Part shown: piece after piece, positions 43,904 to 56,170 of the stretch
Numbering within the stretch: position 1 is the first letter of the stretch
Layout of the letters: each line of letters begins with the position of its first letter
Assembly (NCBI RefSeq): GCF_016808095.1
Contig: NC_068975.1
Location: forward strand, 16,499,501-16,563,500
Direction: 5' to 3'
Length of the DNA stretch: 64,000 bases
From: Vigna angularis
Taxonomy: Eukaryota; Streptophyta; Magnoliopsida; Fabales; Fabaceae
Translations under genes and position numbers: made by a program
The notes under the pieces: model-generated
Databases searched by the model: none
What the model saw: only the letters and a program-made list of their open reading frames with translations
Told to the model about the DNA's origin: nothing

Positions 43904-46900
43904 ATGCCCTCTGCTCAGGATCCATTTTATGTTGTCAAGTCCGAGATTCAAGACTCGGTAATTTTTTTTCTTCAATTATTTTATTTTCTTAACAATTGGG
44001 ATTTGATTTTCATTTTTCCTTGGATGATTCATGCTGCGTATTTGAGTGAATGAAGGCTATTTTATCTTTTTTCTTTTAATGGTCTTTCTGGTCATTGAGA
44101 TTTGGTTTTGTCTCTTAGGTTATTATTAATATAATTAGGCTTTTCCCGACGTAAATTTGGGAATTTTGAAGGAAACCCAATTGCGATCTGTGGCTTTGTA
44201 GTGTGCGGACCGCACGATTTCTTGTGGGTGTATGACTGATTGGAGCTTAGAACACACTAAAAGAAAATTATTGTGTGTGAATTTGGGGTTTTATGTGGAA
44301 ATTGAAATGGTATCGGTGATTGAAACAGGATATTATGCTAAACAAATGTGAACTGATGAGTTGTTGGTGTTTTGATTTGTTTTTCGATGGATCAGTTCTT
44401 TTCATGTGGGATTATGTTTAGTTAATTATCTGTTTATTTGTTAATTTCTGTGAAGATTGATAAGCTGCAATCTACTTTTCATCAATGGGAAAGCACTTCC
44501 AATGCTGCAGAACAGGGACGTCTTACGAAGGAGGTTCGCGCTGGATGCGAAAGCATAGAGTGGCAGGTAGACCTATTGCATGCATCTGCAGAATCAATGA
44601 CAGAATGACTTATCGTTTGGTCATTGATGAGCTTTTTCATTCTTTCAACATGTTATTGTCATAAGTTGCATGAATTCAGATCTAGTAGATTAGACATGCT
44701 TTTTGGAGGCTTTTGGTGTCCAATATCTTGATGATTTCGTTTAATTCTCCAAAACACTTCGATCCTTATTCTTTTGAGTTCCTTGAGGTTGGGGTACCTT
44801 GAAAAGAAAAAAAAAAACCTGGTTATTTGAATGCCCTTTGAAACGTTTCCAAGTTTGATCTAAATATCATTTTTGGAATACAATTATAAATTTATAAATT
44901 AATATATTTGAGTTTAATACACTTTTAGAAATGTTGCCCATTTTCTCTTCTTCTGCAACCGAACGTATATACGACTGCTGAAGTCTGATTTTTTGATAGA
45001 AAGGTGGATGAATTGGATAAAGCAATTGCTGTAGCGTCTAGAGATCCTTCTTGGTATGGAATTGATGAAATTGAGCTTGAAAGCCGAAGGACATGGACAA
45101 GCAATGCTCGATCTCAGGTATCTAAAATGTCTGCCAAATTTTAGTAAGTAGGGAAGACTCAATAGGTTTTTTTGAATGCTCAAATGCTGTTTATTATCAT
45201 TATTTTCTTGTAAACATAATGCCCAAAATATTCTTTGTCACGTTGCATTATTAGGTTGTCACAATGAAGAAAGCAATGGAGGCTGGAAAGGGCTCAAGTA
45301 CCACAAGCCACAGCAGTGTAAATGGGATGCGCCAAGAACTCATGAGGCTACCAAGTTCTCATAAAAATGATACCTACAACCAGTATGCTGCCCGAAATAA
45401 TGATGATTTCATACAATCAGAATCAGATAGACAAATGCTTCTTATAAAGTACTTCTCCCCTCTTATCCCTCACGCTAATTTAACTTGATTTTGGATGTCT
45501 TTTGTTCTACTTTGGCATAACAATATTTTTTAAAATTGACTTTTGTATATTTTTGTGGGATTAAACTCTAACGATAGCCATTTTTCTGCATATATGATTA
45601 CAAGAATGTATTGTTTATTTGGTTTACCTCTTAAGTGGATTAAAATATTGGTCAGTCTTCCCACTAGCTTTCTAAGACACGAGGAAAATGTTTTCTGTAT
45701 GCATGAAACTCATACCAAAATGTTTTTGGGGATAACCCTAATTGTAGGTGTGGCAAAATGAGTTAATCCATTCTGTCCCGCCATCAACCCCTCAAAGCAA
45801 GGCAGGTTAGCTTGTTGGTGAAAAAGGGTTGAAGGATCCAACACACCCTGTTTAGTAACACGTCAATGGGTCGGCCCATCAAGGGGTTGTGGAATAATTG
45901 TTATAATCTAGTTCTTCTTGATGAATTTTCCATACCAATTGAGTAATTCAATAGATTATTGCATTGTTTATTTTTTTTAGAATTGCTAAGATACAGCTCA
46001 AACACCACACTTGCTTCATAGAGTTATATTTTTTCTTATAACATTATAAAAAAATTGGATGCAAATAAGAATAATTATTGGTAAACGTTGATACATTTAA
46101 ATTGAAAGAATAATCCGCAGGTTGACCTGCTTTGACTCACTGGCTTGGGTTGAGCCAGCTTGGTGGGTTCAACTATCTAACCCACCTACCAAGAGACGGT
46201 GGATCGATCCGGCTGTTTGGATTTGCTTTGTCAAGTCAACCCTACCTATTTGTTGAATAAACTGTGACGTTAAATTTAAGTGATTCTTCTGTGTGTGATT
46301 GCTGGGAAATTCTCTACTCATCGTTTCATTTACTGCTTATAATTTTTTGTTAGTGATTCTTCTGTGTGTGATTGCTGGGAAATTCTCTACTCATCGTTTC
46401 ATTTACTGCTTATAATTTTTTGTTAGTGATTCTTCTGTGTGTGATTTCTGAGAAATTCTCTACTCATCGTTTCATTTACTGCTTATAATTCTTCTGTGTG
46501 TGATTGCTGGGAAATTCTCTACTCATCGTTTCATTTACTGCTTATAATTTTTTGTTAGTGAAGAAAAAATTTTCATTACCATTTTTTTATAATTATTTGA
46601 GTGAGGTTTGGATCTACGCCTGGTATTTGCTTATATCTTTGTGGTTAAACCTCTCTATATGCACTTCTAGGAAGAGGAAGAAAAATTGAATTTTCATAAA
46701 CTAAATAAGCTTCATTTCCTGCTTGTAAATTTATTTTTTTTTGGAAGAAAATTTTCACATTATCATGTTTATAGTTCTTTGAGTGATGGTGGTTCTAATA
46801 TGGGTATTACTTTTATATGTTTGGATAAACTTCTCTAAATGAGCTTCTTCATAAACTAATATGTGCTTCTTCATAAGTTAAAATGAACATAAGCATGAGT

Positions 46901-47947
46901 TAATTAGTTAAAATTTCCTCATAGTAGTTTCTCTAAGAGATAATTTTTAACTTATGCATAACCTAATTTTAATTTATAGAGAAGTTTATTTCATTTCTTT
47001 CTTCATTTTCTGCTTAAAGTATTATGAAGAAATTATTTTAAACAAACCTTTCAAGTAATTACTGCAATGGTTGCTTTCTTTTCTTCTTGTCTCTTAGCAT
47101 TCAAAAGAAATCAGAAAGAGGAATAAAGTCCGTAGGTAACCTTGACAAAGGCAAAATGTATGAAATACACTGCTCGGGAATTTAGACAAATTTTATGCCC
47201 ATGGTTCTTCTTTCTGGAAATACAATCTGCTTCTGGTTGCTATTTTTTATTTATTTATATATATCTATTATGGTGATAGGAAACAGGATGAGGAATTAGA
47301 TGAGCTTAGTGAAAGTGTACGAAGAATTGGAGGTGTTGGACTTACAATTCATGATGAACTCACTGCACAGGTAATGGTTTGAGAGGTTTTTACTCTCCTT
47401 GTTTCTATCCATTTTGCTTCAAAACATTGATGGCTAGGTAGCTTCCTGTCTTCACGTGTTTCCTTCAATTTGCTAGAACAAAACTATTTTTTTGGCTTTA
47501 GCTCTGAAATAACTTTTTTTTTATCTGAAATTTCTGGTTCTTACACTGTCAATATCAATTTTAATGCTTCAGGACAGGATTCTAGAGGAACTTGGTTCTG
47601 AGATGGACAGTACAACAAATCGTCTTGATTTTGTCCAAGTGAGTTCTGCATCTATTCTTCATTTTACTCCTTCAAATCGTCTAGTTTGGTTTTATCTTTT
47701 GAGAAATTAATTACATGAAAGAGACAAATTTTACCTCTTTGATTGCTGCTATGAATTAATAACAAAGCACATGTTGATTGTGATACATACCGACTCTAGA
47801 AGAGGTTCATATTTTGCTCTTCTATTATGCTTGCAGAAAAAAGTGGGAATGGTTATGAAGAAGGCTAGTACAAAGGGTCAGATCATGATGATATGTGCTT
47901 TGCTGGCTCTGTTCATCTTCCTATTTATCTTAGTATTCTTCACCTAG
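43904..47947 (+). CDS. SYP61: Syntaxin-61 (Qc-SNARE), seven coding exons
   Basis: Exons: 43904-43957, 44456-44566, 45004-45117, 45255-45448, 47280-47370, 47573-47638, 47837-47947. All introns are GT-AG; the sum is 741 bp, 246 residues, against 245 in Arabidopsis SYP61. Residues 1-100 form the syntaxin-6 N-terminal helical domain (AQDPFYVVKSEIQDS, then the WYGIDEIELE block). The SNARE coiled coil spans about 160-212 with the central zero-layer Gln near 188. The C-terminal anchor is 224-245, ending FILVFFT. SYP61 works at the trans-Golgi network and early endosome in membrane fusion, with links to plasma-membrane trafficking and stress responses. The start is the first ATG and aligns with the family N-terminus. 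The frame is intact, and it is the only clearly functional gene in the window. Confidence 0.95.
46279..46560 (+). repeat. 73-bp tandem repeat in SYP61 intron 4
   Basis: Units AGTGATTCTTCTGTGTGTGA... start at 46279, 46352 and 46425, with a shortened fourth from about 46490. The first two look identical; the third has small changes and a short deletion. It lies in the 1.8-kb intron 4. Confidence 0.85.
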
Positions 47948-48219
47948 TCATTGAGATCGGTCCAGTCTCTCTGCTCTTTGTACATGAAAAGAGATCTCAT
48001 TTTTTGTTGAGATTCAAGATTAATAATGGAAATGCATTTAACTATCAGTTAAATGGAGGCCTTATTGTTTTATATTTTTGGGAAATTTCTGATTGTGATG
48101 AAAATAGATAGCAATGTATTTTAAGATTTATGTTAGGATTTTTTATTCTGGATACATTGGATTAAACCATTTTCTGCCGCATGTAGTTTTTCTTCACTGT
48201 TGTTTGTGTACTTTATTCA

Positions 48220-48225
48220 AATAAA
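48220..48225 (+). terminator. Candidate polyadenylation signal of SYP61
   Basis: AATAAA, 273 bp after the stop codon and preceded by T-rich sequence. Plant signals are loose, so this is only a candidate. Confidence 0.45.
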
Positions 48226-48419
48226 AGGATTAATGAAGATGAATTTCAAATTTAAAATATTAATTATGAAAGAGATCAAACTTAAGAGACTTAAGTACTC
48301 TTTTTTTTTTATTTCTATTATATATATATATATATATATGATTTAATTAAGTTTCAATTTTCTTATAAATTTAAATATTTTTCATGTTTTTGTCATTTAA
48401 TTTAACTAATATGATTATT

Positions 48420-48562
48420 GTAACATCTTATTTTTTTGTTTGGTAAAATCTATAATCAACAATAACGTGATTAAAATAGAAGCTTATTCTTGTTTTATTG
48501 AAAATCTTAATTATAAAAAAAATAGTTTTACAATCATAATCTTTAAAAAGAAAAATATTAGG
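48420..48562 (+). repeat. Direct repeat copy 1 (about 145 bp)
   Basis: Shares 'TGTAACATCT...TATAATCAACAATAA...TTATTCTTGTTTTATTGAAAATCTTAA...AAAAATATTAGGTTAA' with 48999-49155. A MITE sits between the two copies. Confidence 0.7.
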
Positions 48563-48565
48563 TTA

Positions 48566-48874
48566 ACATTTTGTTCACTTGAATGGATTTGAATGGATTT
48601 GGGGGAGAGTGATTGAATGGATTTGAGAGGATTTGAAGGTAAATTTTGTGTTGTTTGAATTTGGAGGTAAGTGAGATTGGATTTCTAAGTAAATTTTTTT
48701 TAATATGTTACATTAATTAAATCCTACATTAATTCTTACAAATTTTACTTCTAAATTCACTATTACTTACTTTCAAATCCACTCAAATAAACAACAAAAA
48801 AATTTACTTTTAAATTCTCTCAAACTTATTCAATCACTATCATCCAAATTCATTCAAGTGAATAAAACCTAAAT
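48566..48874. mobile_element. Fold-back MITE, copy 1
   Basis: About 300 bp, nearly all terminal inverted repeat: the left side reads TTCACTTGAATGGATTTG and the right side is its complement, with arms of roughly 120-140 bp. It has no coding frame. The same family is at 62310-62622. The target duplication could not be fixed, so the superfamily is open. Confidence 0.75.
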
Positions 48875-48998
48875 GTTTTTTTCCAGAAATCTTCACATCA
48901 TAATCAATGTAAACGGAAACCAATATTGAGTGCTCAACATATAGTTTTTAAGTTTTAATTGTTCGTTTTGTAAGATCTATAATGAACAATAATGTAAT

Positions 48999-49155
48999 TA
49001 ATGCAACATCTCAATTTTATGTTTCATAAAATCTATAATCAACAATAATTAAATTAAAAGTTTATTCTTGTTTTATTGAAAATCTTAATAATAAAAAAAA
49101 ATTCATTGTTTTACAAACATAATTTTTGTTGAAAAAGAAAAATATTAGGTTAAAA
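48999..49155 (+). repeat. Direct repeat copy 2 (about 150 bp)
   Basis: Second copy of the sequence at 48420-48562, in the same orientation with scattered differences. Confidence 0.7.
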
Positions 49156-49560
49156 GTTTTTTACCAAAATTCTTCAGACGACCACTTTCTTTAAGTTTTG
49201 CAATTTCTTCAACACATATAAAAACAGGTAGAAACTACTATCACATATGATAAGCTACTAAAATAATATAAAAACCTTAATTTTGAAAATAACTTCAAAA
49301 GTATTTAAAATCTTAAAAAAGTTTGAATAGTTATTTGAAAATTTAAATAATTAAAAATAATTTATCAATAATTTTTAAAACATAACAAAATATTAAATCA
49401 GAGTTATCAGTCGAGAAACATTAGTCTTATGACTTTGATACTCGAGAACCAAAGATCAAACATCAGTCATTAAGATTCTTTGTTTAGAGGCACAAGTCTT
49501 CTGATTTTCATACTTCAAAGACCATATACAAACAAGTACACTCAAACATAATTAGTGGAA
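49156..49560. other. AT-rich non-coding DNA
   Basis: No supportable gene. The last nine bases (TTAGTGGAA) are the left flank of the next element. Confidence 0.5.
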
Positions 49561-50890
49561 GGGTTAAATATGTTTTTAGTCTCTAAACTATCAAGCGAAT
49601 TTGTTTTTAGTTCCTTTTTAAAGTAAGGTACATTTTAGTCCTCCTCCTTAAGGAAATCTTAATTTTTGATCCTCCAAAACTAACACCGTTAAAAATCAGC
49701 TGATGTGGCTAACGGTGGTGTACCACGTCATTTTTTTTTCTGACACTAGGTAATCTTTCTCGGCTCCTCTCCCTTCCTCTCCCTCTGACTCTACAACAAC
49801 CACCTCCGACGCCACCTCGAACACCTCTGGTGCCACCATCAACTGCAAAACCCCTATGCGCAACCACCCTCCACCACGCTCACCTCCATGAACATCGTAA
49901 AACCTCCATCTCCAGTGCCCAGAAATCACCCCAAATCGCGTATCAGTTCATCTCCTTCCACCACCACAGAAACCCAAATCAGAAAACTAAAACTACCCAA
50001 ACCTTCATCGCGATCTCTTCCATCATTAACCCAATTCGCACAAGAATCGCAAACCTGCAAACAGAAACTGGATCGAACCATCATACTCATCGCGCATCAT
50101 CAACATAGAAACGAAACCACTAAAATCGCTAATCAACCCTTCTCTATCGCGAAACCCATGGAACAACAATCGTGAATCGCATCAGCCATCGCATACCACT
50201 ATGTCTTCTCTTTCGTCAATCGCACCAACTTGCATCAAAAATCAGAACCAGAAAACCTAACCACAATCTTCGCATAGCCATGGAAAACCCAGAAACCACC
50301 CATCGCAGAGCCTTCCTCACATAATCTCGAAATCCACCGGCGACGCCTTGGGCCAAGTCGAAGGACCGTTGTGGCAGCCGGCTCAGTTGGGAGAGTAAAG
50401 GTCACACGTCTTTAATGTCACCGGCGGCGTCTTCGGCTAGCGGTGGTTGGGGAGCCAAGGCGTTAGGGTTCGCGATCGAAAGAGGTCAGTCTGCTGTGAA
50501 GGGTGCGAGTTCTTCCGTTGGAGGCACCGGCGGAGACGCCTTTGGCCGACCAGAGGGGGGTGCTGGCTCGATAGGTGCTGGCTCGGTAGGTGCTGCTGGT
50601 CTCACAGACAAAGAAGAGGGTGTTTTGCCCAGGAAAAAAGAAAGACAACTAACGTCAAGGAGAAGCTGACGTTTGCATTGGAAAAATTCAACGTGGTAAA
50701 CGATAGAAATAAAAGATGTCAACACGTGGCCAGACGTTAGACACGTCAGCTTTTTTTTTTAACGCCATTGGTTTTGGAGGACCAAAATTAAGTTTTCCTT
50801 AAGAAGAAAGACTAAAATGTACCTTATTTTGAAAGAGAGACTAAAAACAAATTCATTTGATAGTTTAGGTACTAAAAACATATTTAACCC
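49561..50890. mobile_element. Mutator-like element with GC-rich interior (Pack-MULE candidate)
   Basis: 1,330 bp with long terminal inverted repeats starting GGGTTAAATATGTTTTTAGT on both sides, similar for over 120 bp. Flanks TTAGTGGAA and TTGGTAGAA (49552-49560 and 50891-50899) agree at 7 of 9 positions, fitting a decayed 9-bp duplication. Between the repeats lies GC-richer DNA (about 49790-50700) with short gene-like frames but no MURA transposase, the layout of a Pack-MULE. The captured source was not recognised. Confidence 0.8.
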
Positions 50891-50899
50891 TTGGTAGAA

Positions 50900-52452
50900 T
50901 TCTCTACTGAGAATCATGCGTCCATCTGAACTTCAACATTCTAACCATCCATTAACAACCATAAATTAACCCAAATTATATATCTACACCAAGTCAAAAA
51001 TAAAAAAAATAAAATTTAAATTTCTTTGTCTTTTACTCTTCACTTTTTCCTTCTCTCCTCGTAAAAACTCAACCATTAAAATGTTTTCCTTTCTTTAACC
51101 TTAATAAACCTTGTTCTTAAGTCCCCCCACCACCACACACACACGTGTTAATAAAATAATATATTTTTTAATATATATATATATATATATATTAAAAAAT
51201 ATATTATTTTATTAACACTTATTATTATCTAATAATAATATAAAAATATATCTCATAATATTTAACTATATATAGGTTAATTTGTAACCATATTTAATAT
51301 AACAATATTAATGAATATATCCTGATATCTAACCATATCTAATGATATTTTTTTTTCTAGTTGAACAATTATTAACCAAATATTATTTCTAAACAAATAA
51401 ATATTTTAAATTAAAATAAATTCTTTAATTTATAACTAACAAATCTTTTCATCTTTTATTTAAAATATTTAACTAAATTTATATATTTTTCTAAATATTA
51501 AAATTTATAGGATGTGACAATTATTATCTTGTTTTGTTATTTTGTATATTTATTTTCACCTGTAATGATATGTAAGATTTTGTATTCAAATATAAAGTAA
51601 TACTATGGTTGATGTTAAAGTAACAAATTATTTTTATTACATGTAATGTAAGTCAATAATATTGATGGTGGTAATCTCATTGTAGATTCTGACATGTAAG
51701 TAAAAGATTCTCTAAATCACTTTTAATGAAAATTATAAAAATAGCATATTGTTTTACCTTAATATATAGTATAGTTTTATATTAACAATAAAATTTTATA
51801 TTTTTTTAATGCAAGCGATAATCTTAAAATATCATATCTTTTAATAAAAGCAAGATGATGAAATAAGATGACAATTACTTTATTTCATTAATGCAAAACT
51901 TAAATAATAACTTAATTGAGATCAATAGAAAAAATTTATTAAAAATTTAATTAAAAATACTTAAATTTATGAAAATATTAATCATGTATATATATATATA
52001 TATGATTTAGTTATTATTGATTTTTACTAATTAAATTTTTATATATTTTTTTGTTTCAATTTAGGTTAAATAGATATTAACTTTAAAAATTTGATTATTC
52101 TCGTACCATTTATTTGATTTTATAATCCTTGCATGCTTAGTTGTTAAGTTTAGAGTTTATAAATTCTTTATATCATGTTAATTTTTTACTTTTTCTAATT
52201 TTAAATAGGTATATGTATAAAGGATGAATTTAGAAAAAAAAAAATTGTGTACAAAAGAAAAAGATAATCTTTTCATACAACGATATAGATATATTCAAGT
52301 CTGTTTTTTTTAATGTATTGTTATTTTAATTTGTGCAAATATGAGACAGAAATGCGAGAATACGCGGGATGAATTTTGTTTGGTTCAACTTTGAATAGAA
52401 AATTATTAAAAATTAGTATGTTATAATGAGATTTATATATTGTAATAAAAAA
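50900..52452. other. AT-rich non-coding DNA with a 74-bp palindrome
   Basis: Strongly AT-rich. 51145-51218 is a perfect palindrome centred on an AT run. No gene is supportable. Confidence 0.6.
51145..51218. repeat. Perfect 74-bp palindrome
   Basis: Arms GTGTTAATAAAATAATATAT and onward pair base for base with the right side through a central AT run. It can form a cruciform or hairpin. Confidence 0.85.
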
Positions 52453-52984
52453 TAGGTTTAAACCCTTGTATTTGTATGTCAATCTTAGGTGGGTCTTCGT
52501 TTTTTTTTCAATCTCAGGTGAGTCTTCGTTTTTTTTTTCAATCTCAATCGGATCCATAAACTTGTAAAAATGAGTCAATTAAGCCCTCTCCGTTAAGTTA
52601 TCACTGACGCCGTCTGCATTTGATAACATGGTGCACAGAAAATTAGCTCAGTTATAAGGATTTAAATACGTGGATATTAGTATTTAAAAAAAACCTTTTT
52701 ACGCGACGGGAATTAGGGATTTTTATTGTGGTTTTTTGAACTAAAACAGAAATAATTAAAGAGAATTAGAGATTTCATGAGTTAGGGATTTTCATTTGGT
52801 GAGTGAGTGTTAGAATTAGGACTCGGAAGAATTTTCGAAAACGAAGACAATCACCACAAACATCACCCACGTTGCAACCCATTTGAAACTTTCTTCAATG
52901 TAAGTTTCCACGAATAAATACTTACAACCTCCAACGAATTGCCACCTATCAACATCCAATTTCGTCCGAATTGACTAAATAATG

Positions 52985-53230
52985 AGTCTCTTTTTATTTT
53001 GTCCTATTTTATTTTCTTTTATTTTTATTTTATGTTATTTTATTATTTTATTTCTTTAGTTTAATTTTATTTTACTATATATATTATTTCGTTTTATATT
53101 ATTATATTAGTTTATTTCACTGTATTTTATTTAGTCTTTTCAAAAAAAAAAGAGAAGAAAAGAAGAAAAGCAAAATAAAAAGAAAAAAAAATGAAAAAGA
53201 AAAACAAAAAAAGGGGAAAGAAAAAAGTAT
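52985..53230. repeat. Strand-asymmetric T-rich and purine-rich tracts
   Basis: A TTTTA-type tract (about 52990-53125) is followed by almost uninterrupted A/G (53140-53228). The purine stretch is a candidate for triplex-type DNA. No gene. Confidence 0.7.
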
Positions 53231-54389
53231 GGTGATTAAATTGGAGAGGTGCTGCACGGTGATGGATTGGATTTTATTTCTTGGAAAAATGGTACAACAT
53301 GAGCAATTAAAGGCACACTAGGTTACGGCTGTGAGGGTGCTTCATGATGTAGGATTAGGATATTTTTGCGTGGGGAATAAAAAGCACATGGTGTCACGGG
53401 TTGAAGAAATTTATGGGCTTTTAAAAGAGTGGCTGCCATGTCTTTTGAAGCTGGAGAATGAGAAGCCCACGACCCAGTAATAGCAAAAAGCTGCCACGTC
53501 CAACAAATTAAAGAGTTACTTCCAGCAGCATGTTGCAGCCCATGGGCAACATATACTTGCTACATACAGCAAGATGCTTGAAAAACAAGTCCAGCCTTCA
53601 CACGATCCAGCAACAAGGATTTTGGTGAGTGTCCAGAGTCCCACACAAGTCCAGCAGCTTGGGAGGTAGGTCCAGCGGTCACCGAAAATGAGGGAGAGGT
53701 CATTCATTTCTTGAATTTAAGTAGGGCACATGGTGTTGTCTCGCGGGGAAGCAGCCGCCATATACAAGGGATTGAGCATTGAATTAAAGGGGGCGATCAC
53801 CCATCCCTATAACATCTCCCATCACTCTCTCTCTCCACTCCTCAACGTCAGACCTTCACCTTCAAGAATCCTAGGGGCTCCATCTCCCCAACCCAAGCTA
53901 AATTCTCTCTTTTTTGTTCCAAACCCATTGTTTCCTTTCTCAGAAAGAACCAAACTTCATCTGTAACCTCCAACCCATCTCAACACCCAAAACATAAAAA
54001 GCACACGGTTCACACGCAGAACTTCCATTACCATTATCAAACCATGACTCATTCATGAACACAACTCAGTTCAACGTCCTGTTCCACTTTACCCTCCAAC
54101 CACCAAAAACCAAACGAAAGCCATATGAATGGAATAAAAGTTGAAACGCGGGGAGAAGAGCGTAACACTGGTAGTTCCGGTGATATCCTCAGCAAGGACA
54201 GTCGCGGCATGTTGCTATGAGTCGCAGCCGATGAGACCACTCTGGTTGTTGTTGTAGTCGTCAGCGACTAGCTCGAGGTGAAAGGAGTAGCAGCGTGACC
54301 CAGATGCCTAGAGTTGTGGCGATTTAATTTGGATCGAAGAAGAAAGCGTTGCGTTGAAGTTGGTGATATCCCCGACAGTTCCATGCGCC

Positions 54390-54800
54390 ACCGGCGATGA
54401 ATCCGACAGGAGCGGACTGCGGCGGCGTCTCTATCGCCCTTGATGAACGTTGCGCGGGAGAAGAGGAAAAGGAGATCCCAGCGCCGTGGCTGACGATGGC
54501 TCCGGTGGCGCGCGTCGTTACTGGCGACGCCGCAAACGGCGGTTCACGGCTTCGATGGAGGCGGAGGCGAAACCCTCCCTGGGTTGCCGTTTTCGAAGAG
54601 AGACGAGGGAGAGAAAGACAACGGCGCTGCGGTTGGAAACGATTCCGGTGTCGTTTGGGGTTGCTGCCGACGCCAGGACTGGAAGAGGTGGTGGCGCGGT
54701 GGCCGGTTTCGATGGAGGCGGCGGCGCATGTGCGTTGGAGGACGAGGCACGTCCCTCCTTTGGCTGGCTCGTTTGGGAGAGAGGCTTTAGGTCTCAGGAT
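54390..54800. other. GC-rich island of unknown origin
   Basis: Clearly richer in G and C than its surroundings. Long overlapping frames exist on both strands (241 residues on plus from 54397, 198 on minus from 54920), which is expected in GC-rich DNA. Neither shows a known domain, and the plus frame runs into AT-rich sequence coding only Phe/Leu/Ile. I do not call it a gene. Confidence 0.5.
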
Positions 54801-55194
54801 TTCTGATGTGGGAATGAAAAGAGGCTTTGGGCCCGCCAAGCAAATACCCAATGGCACTCCAAATTTCTCATCTTTACACCTTGACGGATACAAAGTTGGA
54901 GAAAAAGGGTTTTCGCCCAAACCAAAGGAGTCTCAACTTTACTCTGCATTCCTATTCTTATCGGTTGTTCTCTTGTTTTATTTTTATATTTTTGTTTCTT
55001 TATTTTTATTATTATTTATTTGGTTTTTAGTTTTTACTGTAGGTAACCTCTTGTATGATAACCCTCATCTCTATATCTTGTGTTTTATTTTTATTTTTAT
55101 TTATTGGGTTTATTTGCTATAGTTTAAACATGAAAAAAAAAGAAAAAAATAGATAAATATATATATATATATATAAATTATAAAAATATGTTTT

Positions 55195-55860
55195 AAAGGT
55201 TTAGGCACATATGTGATCGCACGCATCGATCTTGTTAAAACTTTTTTTCTTCTTTTCTAAAATATAATAAAAATATTTTAAAGGTTTGGACACATGTGTG
55301 ATCGCACGCATCGTCTTTGTACTAAAACTTTTTCTTCTTCTTTTCTAAAAAATAATAAAAATATTTTAAAGGTTTAGGCACATGTGATCGCACACATCGT
55401 CTTTGTGTTAAAAACATTTTTTCTTTCTTTTATAAAAATATCAAAAAAATATTTTAAAGGTTAAGCACATGTGTGATCGCGCTCGCATCGTCCTTGTGCT
55501 AAAAATCTTTTCTCTTTCTTTCATAAAAAAATACTAAAAAATACTTTTTAAAGGTTAAGCACACGTGTGACCGCTCGCGTCGTCCTTGTATTAGAAACAT
55601 TTTCTTCTTTCTTAAATAAAATTACAAAAATACGTTTTAAAGGTTAAGCATACGTGTGATCGCTCGCTTCGTCCTTGTGCTAGAAACCTTCTCTTCTTTC
55701 TTAAATAAAATTAAAAAAATATATATGTTTTAAAGGTTGAACACTCGTGTGATCGTCCGCATCGTCCTAGTGTTCAATACCTTTCTCTCTTGTTTAAAAT
55801 TTAAATACTGGTATGAGTGCTTGTGCGATCGTCCGCATCAGCTTAGCGCTCAATACCCTT
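55195..55860 (+). repeat. Degenerate ~75-94-bp tandem repeat
   Basis: About eight units, each with TTTTAAAGGTT, then CACATGTGTGATCGC, then GCATCGTC(C/T)TTGTG and a T/C-rich spacer. Core positions are near 55203, 55291, 55379, 55466, 55559, 55647, 55740 and 55820. The TGATCG core is better kept than the spacers. Confidence 0.8.
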
Positions 55861-55911
55861 AGTCTTCCTAAATAAGTAGATAGCGGTCATAGGTACCCTT
55901 CAATAGAGTCA

Positions 55912-55970
55912 TCGCCGCCTCGTCCTCGCCGCCTCGACCCCGCCGCCTCGACCTTGCCGCCTCGACCTCA
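55912..55970 (+). repeat. ~14-bp GCCGCCTCGACC repeat
   Basis: Four units of (C)GCCGCCTCG(A/T)CCT. GC-rich minisatellite at the end of the longer array. Confidence 0.75.
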
Positions 55971-56039
55971 CCTTGCCTTATCTTGGTTGTAGTGGTGGGA
56001 AATGTGCAATCCAAGTCAATCTAGGGTTGTTTTCATGAA

Positions 56040-56170
56040 CGCAATCAGTTTCTATGGGAGAGCCTTTGAATCGTTGTTGGCTCTAAAGCAGGAGAACTCC
56101 ATGAGTGAATTCATCATTCAATTTGAAAGATTTGTTGGGGTTATTAAGGGATTGGAAACAAACAAATTTC
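56040..56170 (+). pseudogene. Possible gag scrap
   Basis: The frame around MSEFIIQFERFVGVIKGLE resembles the conserved part of gypsy gag ('...V-x-E-Y/F-x-x-x-F-E-x-L...'). It is too short for firm assignment and is followed by an AT-rich tail. Confidence 0.3.

Noticed and set aside
46504..46689. Frame inside SYP61 intron 4
   Set aside because: Intronic, hydrophobic because of T-rich sequence, no homology.
49830..50740. Several frames inside the Mutator-like element
   Set aside because: Short, overlapping and without domains; better explained as captured or GC-rich filler.
54324..55122. Frames of 198 and 241 residues on opposite strands
   Set aside because: No recognised domain; composition follows GC content, and the plus frame ends in AT-rich low-complexity sequence.
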